Virus record (IMG/VR): IMGVR_UViG_3300045973_001026
Coordinates: 1-24,951 of that record
DNA: 24,951 nucleotides
Direction: 5' to 3' (one strand)
From: a virus
Below are positions 7,281 to 13,475 of this stretch, piece after piece. Below the pieces are notes generated by a model that saw only the letters and a program-made list of their open reading frames with translations, was not told where the DNA came from and searched no databases. A program made the position numbers and the translations under genes. Position 1 is the stretch's first letter, and every line of letters starts with the position of its first letter.

Positions 7281-7604
7281 ATGAGTATCATGACTGTAGC
7301 ACACGCGACAACGGTTAAACCTAAACTTCCACCTAAAGCTGAATCTGAAAAGGCTATCAAGGCCTGGGCCGACAAGTTCGGCGATCAATACGGCGGCATG
7401 GGCAATGTGTCCGTGCGCCAGCTGTTGACCGGGCTTAACGAGGCTTTCCCGTTGGGACAGGCAGGCATGGGACCTGACTTCAAGGGTGCCCACAACATCA
7501 CGCTGGAAGTGGACAGCGCCATAAGGGTGAACATCTGGTGGGGCGGTCGTGCCTGGTACGCTGACTTCAAAGAGTGCCTATGCTCCTCCAACTCAAAGGT
7601 CTAG
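7281..7604 (+). CDS. Small phage protein with IWWGG motif, copy 1
   Basis: A 107-residue protein of unknown function. Its C-terminal half, PLGQAGMGPDFKGAHNITLE...VNIWWGGRAW, closely matches the protein at 11204-11518 (PLDQAGMGPDFKSTHSIT...AGIWWGGHVW), so the two are paralogues with different N-terminal parts. The N-terminal 35 residues are basic and alanine/lysine-rich. It is first in a long plus-strand run and has a good promoter. Its end overlaps the start of a 48-codon ORF. Confidence 0.8.
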   Translation: MSIMTVAHATTVKPKLPPKAESEKAIKAWADKFGDQYGGMGNVSVRQLLTGLNEAFPLGQAGMGPDFKGAHNITLEVDSAIRVNIWWGGRAWYADFKECLCSSNSKV

Positions 7605-7726
7605 TCAAAGCTCGCTACATCTCCTTCCTGGACAGCTTTGTCCGGGTGAACGGCGGGCGACAGCCACAGGCTAAGGATCGCCATGAAGCTTACGTGTGCG
7701 CGTGCGCAGGCACTAGCCATCCATGA
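7580..7726 (+). CDS. Small hypothetical protein (48 aa)
   Basis: ATG at 7580 to TGA at 7724-7726 gives 48 residues starting MLLQLKGLVKARYISF and ending with a Cys-containing tail (YVCACAGTSHP). It overlaps the end of the previous gene by 25 bp and otherwise fills the only gap before 7754. The product is basic and unrecognised. Support is only the open frame and its fit in the gap. Confidence 0.4.
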   Translation: MLLQLKGLVKARYISFLDSFVRVNGGRQPQAKDRHEAYVCACAGTSHP

Positions 7727-7753
7727 AGGTCTAGCTGGTAACACTTTACGATT

Positions 7754-8053
7754 ATGGAAAGGACAAAATTTACAGCCTGGATCACGTCTCACGCGCTTAC
7801 AACCGGCATCGTGAAGACGAAGGTGCTACCTGTATTCGACTGGAGCAAGGGAGCGGTTCAGCTTGTGCTGCCCAGATTTCCTCAGTTCGCACGCGGAGAA
7901 GGCAAGCAATGGCACCGCACAGAAGGAAGTGCTCTTTTGATGGCAGAGAAGATGCGGATGCGCGAGATAGCCCGCCTGAAGGCGCAGCTCCACCGGCTTG
8001 AAAACTACAAGGTTAAGGTAATAACTGACCGCGAGCTTTGGGCAGCACAATAA
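7754..8053 (+). CDS. Hypothetical protein, tandem paralogue 1
   Basis: A 99-residue protein starting MERTKFTAWITSHALTTG. It is a tandem paralogue of the next gene, which starts MEETTFTAWLTSRALTSG. Both share a central K-QWHRT / R-DWHRT block followed by an alanine-rich helix with regularly spaced basic residues (about 63-90, possible coiled coil). The start context ACGATTATG recurs before the next gene and before 22489. No Shine-Dalgarno. Function unknown. Confidence 0.78.
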   Translation: MERTKFTAWITSHALTTGIVKTKVLPVFDWSKGAVQLVLPRFPQFARGEGKQWHRTEGSALLMAEKMRMREIARLKAQLHRLENYKVKVITDRELWAAQ

Positions 8054-8059
8054 ACGATT

Positions 8060-8335
8060 ATGGAAGAAACAACATTTACAGCGTGGCTCACGTCAAGAGC
8101 CTTGACATCCGGCACCATAAAAGCAGAGGCCAGATTCTGGTCTAAATCCACGAGTAGCATGATTGTAGCTGATTCACCTGGGTACACTCACTACGCACAG
8201 AAAGAGGGCCGAGACTGGCACCGTACCCTTCCAGGTGCGCTCGCTAGAGCAGAGGTGATGCGGGCCGCCAAGATCAGGAGCCTTGAGAAGCAAGCCGCCA
8301 AGTTCAAGGCCCTCAAGATAAAGGTGTCGGAATAG
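8060..8335 (+). CDS. Hypothetical protein, tandem paralogue 2
   Basis: A 91-residue paralogue of the preceding gene, beginning 6 bp after its stop. Shared elements are the FTAW-TS-ALT-G start, the DWHRT block near residue 55 and a C-terminal charged helix (RAAKIRSLEKQAAKFKALK). The pair probably arose by tandem duplication and then diverged. Function unknown. Confidence 0.78.
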   Translation: MEETTFTAWLTSRALTSGTIKAEARFWSKSTSSMIVADSPGYTHYAQKEGRDWHRTLPGALARAEVMRAAKIRSLEKQAAKFKALKIKVSE

Positions 8336-8367
8336 CGTTCTAATTTACGGTCAACTTAGATAGCACA

Positions 8368-8622
8368 ATGACTTACCGCACTAAATTTTGGCTGGCTTAC
8401 ACAGTCACGGCAGTGATAGCACTTATCTGCTTCCTCGTGCTGGGATGGATCCTGATCAGTGACGCCAGCACTCTGTGCAAGGGAGCGGCTCTTGCGACCG
8501 GAGTGTATTGCTCAGCCATATTTTATATCCTGTTCACTACGGTGATACCGAGGGTAAAGCCTTGGGACTGGAACTGGTGGGAACCATTATTTTATCGTAA
8601 ACACAACAAAACAAAGAAGTAA
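8368..8622 (+). CDS. Small two-helix membrane protein
   Basis: An 84-residue protein with two hydrophobic stretches: about 8-30 (LAYTVTAVIALICFLVLGWI) and about 41-60 (AALATGVYCSAIFYILFTTV). A tryptophan-rich segment (WDWNWWEPLFY) and a basic tail KHNKTKK follow, consistent with an inner-membrane protein with a cytoplasmic C terminus. Its stop lies 1 bp before the next start. No family recognised. Confidence 0.75.
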   Translation: MTYRTKFWLAYTVTAVIALICFLVLGWILISDASTLCKGAALATGVYCSAIFYILFTTVIPRVKPWDWNWWEPLFYRKHNKTKK

Positions 8623-8623
8623 C

Positions 8624-9400
8624 ATGGAAAATCAAAAGTTAGCGAAAGATATCGAGCAAGCCATCAACCGGCATTCAGCCGAGAACGGCAGTGACACCCC
8701 GGACTTCATGCTGGCAGAATACCTGGTAGGCTGCCTGGAGGTGTTCAACAAAACCACCAGGTCCCGTGAGATTTGGTACGGGCGTGGCCGAAAAGCTGTG
8801 CACGGGCCAGTGCCTGCTACTCCCATGGATACTGGTTCACCGACTGTTGCCACCTTTCCTCCAGGGTTCACTGAGTTCAGAGGCCATCCCACGATGACCG
8901 GCACCTTGCCTGTGCACGGTCTATCTCTCATGGATATCGCCGGGGGTAATGCCTGCGTCGGGCCGGTGCCTGCTGCTCCGATGGATCCTGGTTCACTAAC
9001 AGGCGGAGGCACGTACCCTCCTGACGGCGTCGATACAGAAGATGACACTCCCGCTGTTAAACCGTTTTCGGCTGGCCCCAACGAGGTGAGCCAGCTTATT
9101 GACGGCCTGCACAGCCTACTGAAGAAGGTCTCACACGGTCCGTCTGGGTCTGGCGTACGCCCTAGCGTGACTCCTGTTCATTGCCAGGTGTTCGCCCGGT
9201 ATCATACCACAGGCGGTGTACTCTGTGATACCCCGCCTGTTATCGTTGCTGACCACAATGGCATTAAAAAAGCTGTATCCCGAGTGCACGCTGATATCGT
9301 CAACGGCATTACTAAACCCAGCTTTGAAAACGCCACCGATAACGACGATGTTGTCGGGTACTCCATCATCTTGCGAACCATCGCCGAAACGTCTGTGTAA
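8624..9400 (+). CDS. Phage protein with TPDFMLAEYL domain and linker repeats
   Basis: A 258-residue protein in three parts. Residues 1-52 (NRHSAENGSDTPDFMLAEYL...FNKTTRSREIWYGR) resemble a short domain common in phages, whose role I do not know. Residues about 58-150 form a low-complexity Pro/Gly/Thr linker with an imperfect repeat (GPVPATPMDTGSPT and GPVPAAPMDPGSLT). Residues about 175-258 (VHCQVFARYHTTGGVLCD...VVGYSIILRTIAE) match the C-terminal domain of the next gene. The short N-terminal domain occurs elsewhere as a stand-alone protein, so this looks like a fusion. Confidence 0.75.
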   Translation: MENQKLAKDIEQAINRHSAENGSDTPDFMLAEYLVGCLEVFNKTTRSREIWYGRGRKAVHGPVPATPMDTGSPTVATFPPGFTEFRGHPTMTGTLPVHGLSLMDIAGGNACVGPVPAAPMDPGSLTGGGTYPPDGVDTEDDTPAVKPFSAGPNEVSQLIDGLHSLLKKVSHGPSGSGVRPSVTPVHCQVFARYHTTGGVLCDTPPVIVADHNGIKKAVSRVHADIVNGITKPSFENATDNDDVVGYSIILRTIAETSV

Positions 9401-9415
9401 CCTGTTCTTAACCCT

Positions 9416-9904
9416 ATGCAAAACCTATCTGAACTTTCTGGAGAACCTACCGAGGGCGTACCTGCTGCAACGGCGCATGACGCACAAGAGGCGGAAGTCC
9501 CTGCTAACTCAATCGGCAGTTGGGCTGCTCGTATAGACCAGGCGCACGCCGCTGCAAAGGCCAAGGCGGAGAATGAAAAAGCCGTATTCGGAGAAGCCTT
9601 GGCTGCTCTCCTTAGAAGGGCCTCGTCTCCTTCCGGTGCTGGGATCAAGCCTGAAGTTGCACGCCCATGGTATAAGATTTACATCCGCTGGCACGCCGCA
9701 GACAACACCCTCCACGACAGCCACTGCTCAATCCTCACCGATTACGCTGAGATCGAGAATGCGCTCAGTGTCGCGCACTCTTCGGCTAGCTGCCAGTTCG
9801 GACAGGGTAAAACGGACACGTTTGGATTCTTCCATACCGACGATGTGCTTGCCGTGGATGGCTACGTTGTCATCCTCCAGACCATGACTGAAATGGCTTC
9901 TTAA
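9416..9904 (+). CDS. Hypothetical protein sharing a C-terminal domain with 8624
   Basis: A 162-residue protein. The last 80 residues (YKIYIRWHAADNTLHDSHCSIL...VDGYVVILQTMTEM) align with the end of the preceding protein. Its first residues MQNLSELSGEPTEGVP resemble MQNISEISVEPVKGTP at 10063, and the DNA before both ATGs is similar (TTC..CCTATGCAAAAC). The middle is an alanine/lysine-rich helix (about 42-66). Function unknown; a mosaic of segments shared with neighbours. Confidence 0.75.
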   Translation: MQNLSELSGEPTEGVPAATAHDAQEAEVPANSIGSWAARIDQAHAAAKAKAENEKAVFGEALAALLRRASSPSGAGIKPEVARPWYKIYIRWHAADNTLHDSHCSILTDYAEIENALSVAHSSASCQFGQGKTDTFGFFHTDDVLAVDGYVVILQTMTEMAS

Positions 9905-9916
9905 CTCTTGTGCCCT

Positions 9917-10051
9917 ATGCCTTTCCTTGCCGCAATCATCGCCGTAGTGGTGATCTATCAGTTCATTGCTTTCCTCGAAGCGCTCACGTTTTTCGGTGTT
10001 GCCGTGATCGCTTTGATCATTGGCCTAGTCTGCTACGTTCTATTTAGCTGA
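9917..10051 (+). CDS. Very small membrane protein (44 aa)
   Basis: ATG at 9917 to TGA at 10049-10051 encodes 44 residues, almost all hydrophobic: MPFLAAIIAVVVIYQFIAFL, a short EALTFF turn, then GVAVIALIIGLVCYVLF. This gives one or two membrane helices. It starts 12 bp after the previous gene and ends 11 bp before the next, which fits the packing of the region. Such tiny phage membrane proteins can be holin- or superinfection-related, but nothing here shows this. Confidence 0.65.
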   Translation: MPFLAAIIAVVVIYQFIAFLEALTFFGVAVIALIIGLVCYVLFS

Positions 10052-10062
10052 AATGTTCGCCT

Positions 10063-10437
10063 ATGCAAAACATATCTGAAATTTCTGTAGAACCTGTCAA
10101 GGGCACACCGGTGCGCCGATACTTCTTGGACAAGCGCGGCGTGCCTACTCAACGGATGGCTGGCACGTCTGGCAAGGGCCACTATGAGATTGCTCAAGCT
10201 GTTACGGGTGCAGATACCGGAGAACTTTACGGTCAGATGGCCCGGCTTGGATTCGCTCGTGTGCTGGAGACTACTGAGGAGATTCACGTGGAGTGCCGGA
10301 ACTTGACTCGTAAACAGAAGGATTACCTCTTGGTGCGATCCAGAGAAACTGGTCTACCAATCATCCACAACAGCCGTGCATTCGTTGAGAGCAAGGATGC
10401 TCGCGCTTCTGCGGTCGTATCTCACCTTTTACAGTAA
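10063..10437 (+). CDS. Hypothetical protein
   Basis: A 124-residue soluble protein. After a start like that of the 9416 gene, it is predicted mixed alpha/beta (GKGHYEIAQAVTGADTGELYGQMARLGFARVLET), with a basic segment NLTRKQKDYLLVRSRETG near residue 84. The pattern, including an ELYGQMARLGF helix, is seen in small phage proteins of unknown role. It ends 3 bp before the next gene. Confidence 0.75.
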   Translation: MQNISEISVEPVKGTPVRRYFLDKRGVPTQRMAGTSGKGHYEIAQAVTGADTGELYGQMARLGFARVLETTEEIHVECRNLTRKQKDYLLVRSRETGLPIIHNSRAFVESKDARASAVVSHLLQ

Positions 10438-10440
10438 AAT

Positions 10441-10716
10441 ATGAATGCCGAAGAAATTCAAGCCCTTAAAAACTACGCTACTGCGATTAGGGAATACGTA
10501 GATGTCCTGCAAGGGGCGTTGACGAACACTCAAGCCATCGTACACCTCCAGGGTGAACAGATTGACAGCCTTAACAGCCAGGTGAGCTTCCTGTTCTGCC
10601 TCGTTACCTTGCTGACCCTGCTCTATGCTGTGAACGCATATAAGACAACCGGGCGATTGCTCACGAGCAAGGAATGCTTGGATGAGCCTAAACAACACAA
10701 CGATAATACATTATGA
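10441..10716 (+). CDS. Small coiled-coil membrane-anchored protein
   Basis: A 91-residue protein with an N-terminal helix rich in E/A/Q (about 1-48, heptad-like hydrophobics in IVHLQGEQIDSLNSQV), one hydrophobic segment at about 49-68 (SFLFCLVTLLTLLYAV), and a short basic then polar tail. The stop overlaps the next start (ATGA at 10713-10716). This layout is also seen in lysis accessory proteins, but nothing here assigns it. Confidence 0.7.
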   Translation: MNAEEIQALKNYATAIREYVDVLQGALTNTQAIVHLQGEQIDSLNSQVSFLFCLVTLLTLLYAVNAYKTTGRLLTSKECLDEPKQHNDNTL

Positions 10717-10943
10717 TAACATTGGTCGATAAACTTAAAGAATCCGGCTTAAAGCTGAGGCCCGACTCTATTACTCGCGGAATGCCTTTTCCGAGCAAGA
10801 CGCTCCGTAAACGCCATAAGTTAGGAGCTTGCCTTTGCTGTGGAAAGAAGCCGTGCGTGTGCAACGCGTATCTGTACATGCTCTTAGAGCTGTCAGGAAG
10901 CGCGAGCTTAACGCCAGGTCAGCGACAGGTCAGCGACAGGTAG
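10713..10943 (+). CDS. Cys-cluster protein, 5' half of an apparently frameshifted gene
   Basis: A 76-residue ORF beginning at the ATGA overlap. Residues about 40-50 hold a dense cysteine cluster (CLCCGKKPCVC), probably metal-binding. The ORF ends soon after an 11-bp tandem duplication (10916-10937). Removing one repeat unit makes the frame run on through ARGGVIKEMYRV to the stop at 11198-11200, giving one protein of 158 residues. The short product is therefore probably the N-terminal half of a longer protein, truncated by the duplication, unless the duplication is an assembly artefact. Confidence 0.6.
   Translation: MITLVDKLKESGLKLRPDSITRGMPFPSKTLRKRHKLGACLCCGKKPCVCNAYLYMLLELSGSASLTPGQRQVSDR
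10916..10941 (+). repeat. 11-bp tandem duplication causing a frameshift
   Basis: AGGTCAGCGAC occurs at 10916-10926 and again at 10927-10937, followed by a partial AGGT. Eleven is not a multiple of three, and the duplication puts a TAG in frame at 10941-10943. Confidence 0.9.
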
Positions 10944-10966
10944 CCCGTGGCGGCGTGATCAAAGAG

Positions 10967-11200
10967 ATGTACAGAGTGAGATATCTCAAGCGCAGGATGG
11001 AATCCGCGTACGTCCACTTCGAGAGCCATTTGAAGCGGCACCTGCACGTAGGCCTGACCGTCGCTTGGAATCTGGCTGTGCTCAAGGCTGTGAACGAAGA
11101 ATCAAGTCGCCGCCGAGCAGAGGAAGATGACGCGTGCCTCCACTCGTTTCGAGAAGACACACAATCGCGCTGGGAGAGCAGGCGCTCAGGAAAGGTTTAA
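10967..11200 (+). CDS. Basic helical protein, 3' half of an apparently frameshifted gene
   Basis: A 77-residue ORF from ATG 10967 (GTG at 10955 is also possible). It is rich in Arg and His (YLKRRMESAYVHFESHLKRHLH) with a charged C-terminal helix. The frame extends upstream through the tandem duplication and, after removal of one 11-bp unit, fuses with the ORF at 10713. It may be the C-terminal half of that protein or be translated alone by internal initiation. No family recognised. Confidence 0.5.
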   Translation: MYRVRYLKRRMESAYVHFESHLKRHLHVGLTVAWNLAVLKAVNEESSRRRAEEDDACLHSFREDTQSRWESRRSGKV

Positions 11201-11203
11201 TTT

Positions 11204-11518
11204 ATGGGAGACTGGACTGACGAATTTAATGAGTTTGAGCTGAACACCACTCCTCCAGCGGTAGTACTCCAGCAGATGGCCGACATGGAGAAAGAGAAGG
11301 CGCATGTGCAGGCCGTGGCTGATGATCTGGACGACAGAGGCTTTGCAAAGATGACTGTTGCCGATGCCCTGGCCCGGATACATGCCGCGTGCCCGCTAGA
11401 CCAGGCTGGCATGGGTCCTGATTTCAAGAGCACTCACAGCATTACTATGGACAGCAACGGGAACGTGTGCGCTGGCATCTGGTGGGGCGGGCACGTGTGG
11501 CCGATCACCTTTACTTGA
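11204..11518 (+). CDS. Small phage protein with IWWGG motif, copy 2
   Basis: A 104-residue paralogue of the protein at 7281-7604, sharing PL-QAGMGPDFK--H-IT and IWWGG--W in the C-terminal half. The N-terminal half differs: acidic start (MGDWTDEFNEFEL) and a charged helix at about 22-45. It starts 3 bp after the preceding stop; GGAAAGG 10 bases upstream is one of the rare Shine-Dalgarno-like sequences here. Function unknown. Confidence 0.8.
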   Translation: MGDWTDEFNEFELNTTPPAVVLQQMADMEKEKAHVQAVADDLDDRGFAKMTVADALARIHAACPLDQAGMGPDFKSTHSITMDSNGNVCAGIWWGGHVWPITFT

Positions 11519-11524
11519 AAATGT

Positions 11525-12115
11525 ATGAACGACGCCAACTTAAACTTAGACTTGGTCCCGGACGATCTCGGGCCGCCTTACGAGAAGTGTGCTGACTGCG
11601 GCCAGACCTCAAAGACCTGGACGCCAGACGGTCAGATATGTATCTGCCCAGACTGTCACGATAAGAGATCCGCTGCTGATCTCAAGCGTCTACGTGAGCT
11701 TGCCAATGAGCCTGATGCGGCTGCACCCCTGGATAGGGTAGCTCCGCCTCCGTTCAGCCCAGGCGAGTCTCCTATCCGTACCGCTCCTCTGCCTGTTGAA
11801 CCGCCCGGTACTGAATTCGATGTGCGGGTGTATCACCAGGGCTGGCACGGGTCAGGGTGCTTTGCGGAGATGCTGCATGTGACCCCGGAGAATTACGTCA
11901 GGCACACCGATACCGTGATCACTGTGCGCGAGAGCTACCAGGACCAGGACGGCGGTGACCGTATGGGTGAGTCGGACTACTACACTGACCTCGACGCGTA
12001 CGCGGCCCACGAGAACAAATGGTTCAACGAGCACATGGCGGAGGTTACCGAGCGACACGTGCTCACGCGACTACAGATAGCAGAACTGAAGGCAAAATAT
12101 GGCACCAAAGCTTAA
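11525..12115 (+). CDS. Zinc-ribbon hypothetical protein
   Basis: A 196-residue protein. Residues about 22-44 carry CADC and CPDC pairs 16 residues apart, a zinc-ribbon-like knuckle. A proline-rich linker follows (about 65-95), then a domain with acidic loops (FDVRVYHQGWHGSGCFAEM, ESYQDQDGGDRMGESDYYTD) and a C-terminal helix (TRLQIAELKAKYG). Its last 17 bases overlap the next gene. No family recognised. Confidence 0.72.
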   Translation: MNDANLNLDLVPDDLGPPYEKCADCGQTSKTWTPDGQICICPDCHDKRSAADLKRLRELANEPDAAAPLDRVAPPPFSPGESPIRTAPLPVEPPGTEFDVRVYHQGWHGSGCFAEMLHVTPENYVRHTDTVITVRESYQDQDGGDRMGESDYYTDLDAYAAHENKWFNEHMAEVTERHVLTRLQIAELKAKYGTKA

Positions 12116-12374
12116 ACGCTACGACATGAAGAATATTCTGGCTGATCCCACCCAGCGCCGGGATATGATCGCCAGATCGACTCAGTTCGTAATGGCAATC
12201 GAAGGCCAGGACATCACTATGGAAGAGTCGTTGGCCAGCTATGATCGTGTGATGGAGGAGAAGCGCAAGAAAGAGGCTGAAGAAGCTGAAGCTAAGGAGA
12301 GGGCGCGACGGCTGAGACTGAGGACCAGGATCCGGCGGCCTTTCGGACCACTGAAAGCGTCGAAGCACAAATAA
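12099..12374 (+). CDS. Small conserved phage protein (RYDMKNILADPTQRRDMI type)
   Basis: A 91-residue basic protein. The N-terminal part (RYDMKNILADPTQRRDMI...AIEGQDITMEESLASYDRV) matches a short helical domain I associate with many phages, where a KxILADPxxRRxMM block is followed by an EGIxTTxEQAxxAYD block. Its role is unknown. The C-terminal 35 residues are extremely charged (KRKKEAEEAEAKERARRLRLRTRIRR), a likely coiled coil or nucleic-acid-binding tail. It overlaps the upstream gene by 17 bp. Confidence 0.75.
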   Translation: MAPKLKRYDMKNILADPTQRRDMIARSTQFVMAIEGQDITMEESLASYDRVMEEKRKKEAEEAEAKERARRLRLRTRIRRPFGPLKASKHK

Positions 12375-12389
12375 CAGGTTCTTACCTCT

Positions 12390-12866
12390 ATGGAACTAAA
12401 TAGCGTCCACGTAAGCAGCAAGTCCGATGAGTGGGAGACACCCAAGGATTTGTTTGCCAGATACGACACGGTCTATCATTTCAATCTTGACGCTGCGGCT
12501 ACGCGGGATAACGCGATGTGTCAGGCCTTCTTCACGAAAGAGGACGATGCTCTGACGATTGACTGGCATCGGCATGGCAAGAGCGTCTGGCTGAACCCTC
12601 CTTACGGACGCAGCATAGGGAAGTTCGTCAAGAAGGCGTACGAGGAGAGCTTGAAGGGCTGCGTGGTTGTGTGCCTGATCCCGGCCAGGACGGACACGGC
12701 GTATTTCCACAATTACTGCTTGAAGCATGGCCTGATCGAGTTCCTTCGTGGCAGGCTCAAGTTTGTAAACAGGACGTTCCCGAGCTGGCGTGCCGACGGG
12801 AATTTCAAGGTATCGCCAGCACCGTTCCCGTCGTGCATCGTGATATTCGGATCCAAAAGCGAATGA
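12390..12866 (+). CDS. dam: Phage-type DNA N6-adenine methyltransferase
   Basis: A 158-residue protein of the short phage Dam-type family. It has EWETP at 14-18 (the EWxTP motif typical of these enzymes), FNLDAAAT at 31-38 (cofactor region), the catalytic NPPY at 69-72 followed by GR, and the VVVCLIPARTDTAYFH strand and helix. It transfers methyl from S-adenosylmethionine to N6 of adenine, usually in GATC or similar sites, and may protect phage DNA from host nucleases. Length fits the family. A near-perfect palindrome with central GATC overlaps its stop codon. The specificity is not shown by sequence. Confidence 0.88.
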   Translation: MELNSVHVSSKSDEWETPKDLFARYDTVYHFNLDAAATRDNAMCQAFFTKEDDALTIDWHRHGKSVWLNPPYGRSIGKFVKKAYEESLKGCVVVCLIPARTDTAYFHNYCLKHGLIEFLRGRLKFVNRTFPSWRADGNFKVSPAPFPSCIVIFGSKSE

Positions 12867-12880
12867 TCGTTCGCTTTTGG
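12853..12880. promoter_or_regulatory. 28-bp near-perfect palindrome centred on GATC
   Basis: CCAAAAGCGAA (12853-12863) and TTCGCTTTTGG (12870-12880) are exact inverted repeats around TGATCG, so 26 of 28 positions are symmetrical and the centre is GATC (12865-12868). The dam stop codon (12864-12866) lies in the loop. There is no T-run after the stem, so it is a poor intrinsic terminator; it could be a terminator variant, RNA-processing hairpin or methylation-sensitive operator. Confidence 0.7.
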
Positions 12881-12919
12881 AAACTCAGCAGTAAACCTTG
12901 CGTGGTCCGTAATTAGGGT

Positions 12920-13474
12920 ATGCTGCCAGTGCAACGAATACTATCACGCCTGCTTGAAGATGATGACGACGACATCATTGGCGCTGAAGGACTGCTCCCT
13001 GATCCTCAGTCAGATGCGCTTGAATCTTTTTTATCGGGAGCCAAAATTGATCCTGTAACTGCTGATTACCTGAGACGTGTTCTTCGTGTTGCAATCACTG
13101 AGATAAGCTCTAAGTTTTCAGAGGCCTCACCGTTAGGAAACTGGTTCAATTACCACCCTAAATCCAGGGATGACGGCCATGCCAGTGTCGAATTCTACTG
13201 GGATACTCCTGGGTTTAATCCTGACATTGCGTGGGCTGCATCATACGGGGCAGCCTATCGAGACGACGTCAGCCGGTTGAAGCGCACCGGTGATGATCAG
13301 GTCAAGCTCGTCAAGGAGATTAACAAGGTTTTGTCGGAGATCCCAAAACCAAGTATGTGCATTAGGTGTATGGCTGGAAGTGGAAACGATAGTGAACTCC
13401 TGGTTAAGGTGTGGTTTAGGGATAATATTTTTGATGATGTCTGGGAAGAAGGGTCAGCCGGGTACAAGGATTAG
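12920..13474 (+). CDS. Tagged hypothetical protein, putative internal head protein
   Basis: A 184-residue protein beginning MLPVQRILSRLLEDDDDD, a variant of the shared tag (x-QRI-x-x-LLE) followed by an acidic run. The rest has helices (about 45-75) and a mixed region with WFNYHPKSRDDGHASVEFYWD and two nearby cysteines (CIRC). It is not recognised. It follows the dam gene by 53 bp and ends 1 bp before the next tagged gene. Packaging in the head is inferred from the tag only. Confidence 0.72.
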   Translation: MLPVQRILSRLLEDDDDDIIGAEGLLPDPQSDALESFLSGAKIDPVTADYLRRVLRVAITEISSKFSEASPLGNWFNYHPKSRDDGHASVEFYWDTPGFNPDIAWAASYGAAYRDDVSRLKRTGDDQVKLVKEINKVLSEIPKPSMCIRCMAGSGNDSELLVKVWFRDNIFDDVWEEGSAGYKD

Positions 13475-13475
13475 C

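Noticed and set aside
7224-7493. N-terminal extension of the capsid-fragment ORF to 7493
   Set aside because: It would overlap the divergent 7281 gene and its promoter and shows no capsid similarity; similarity begins after ATG 7223.
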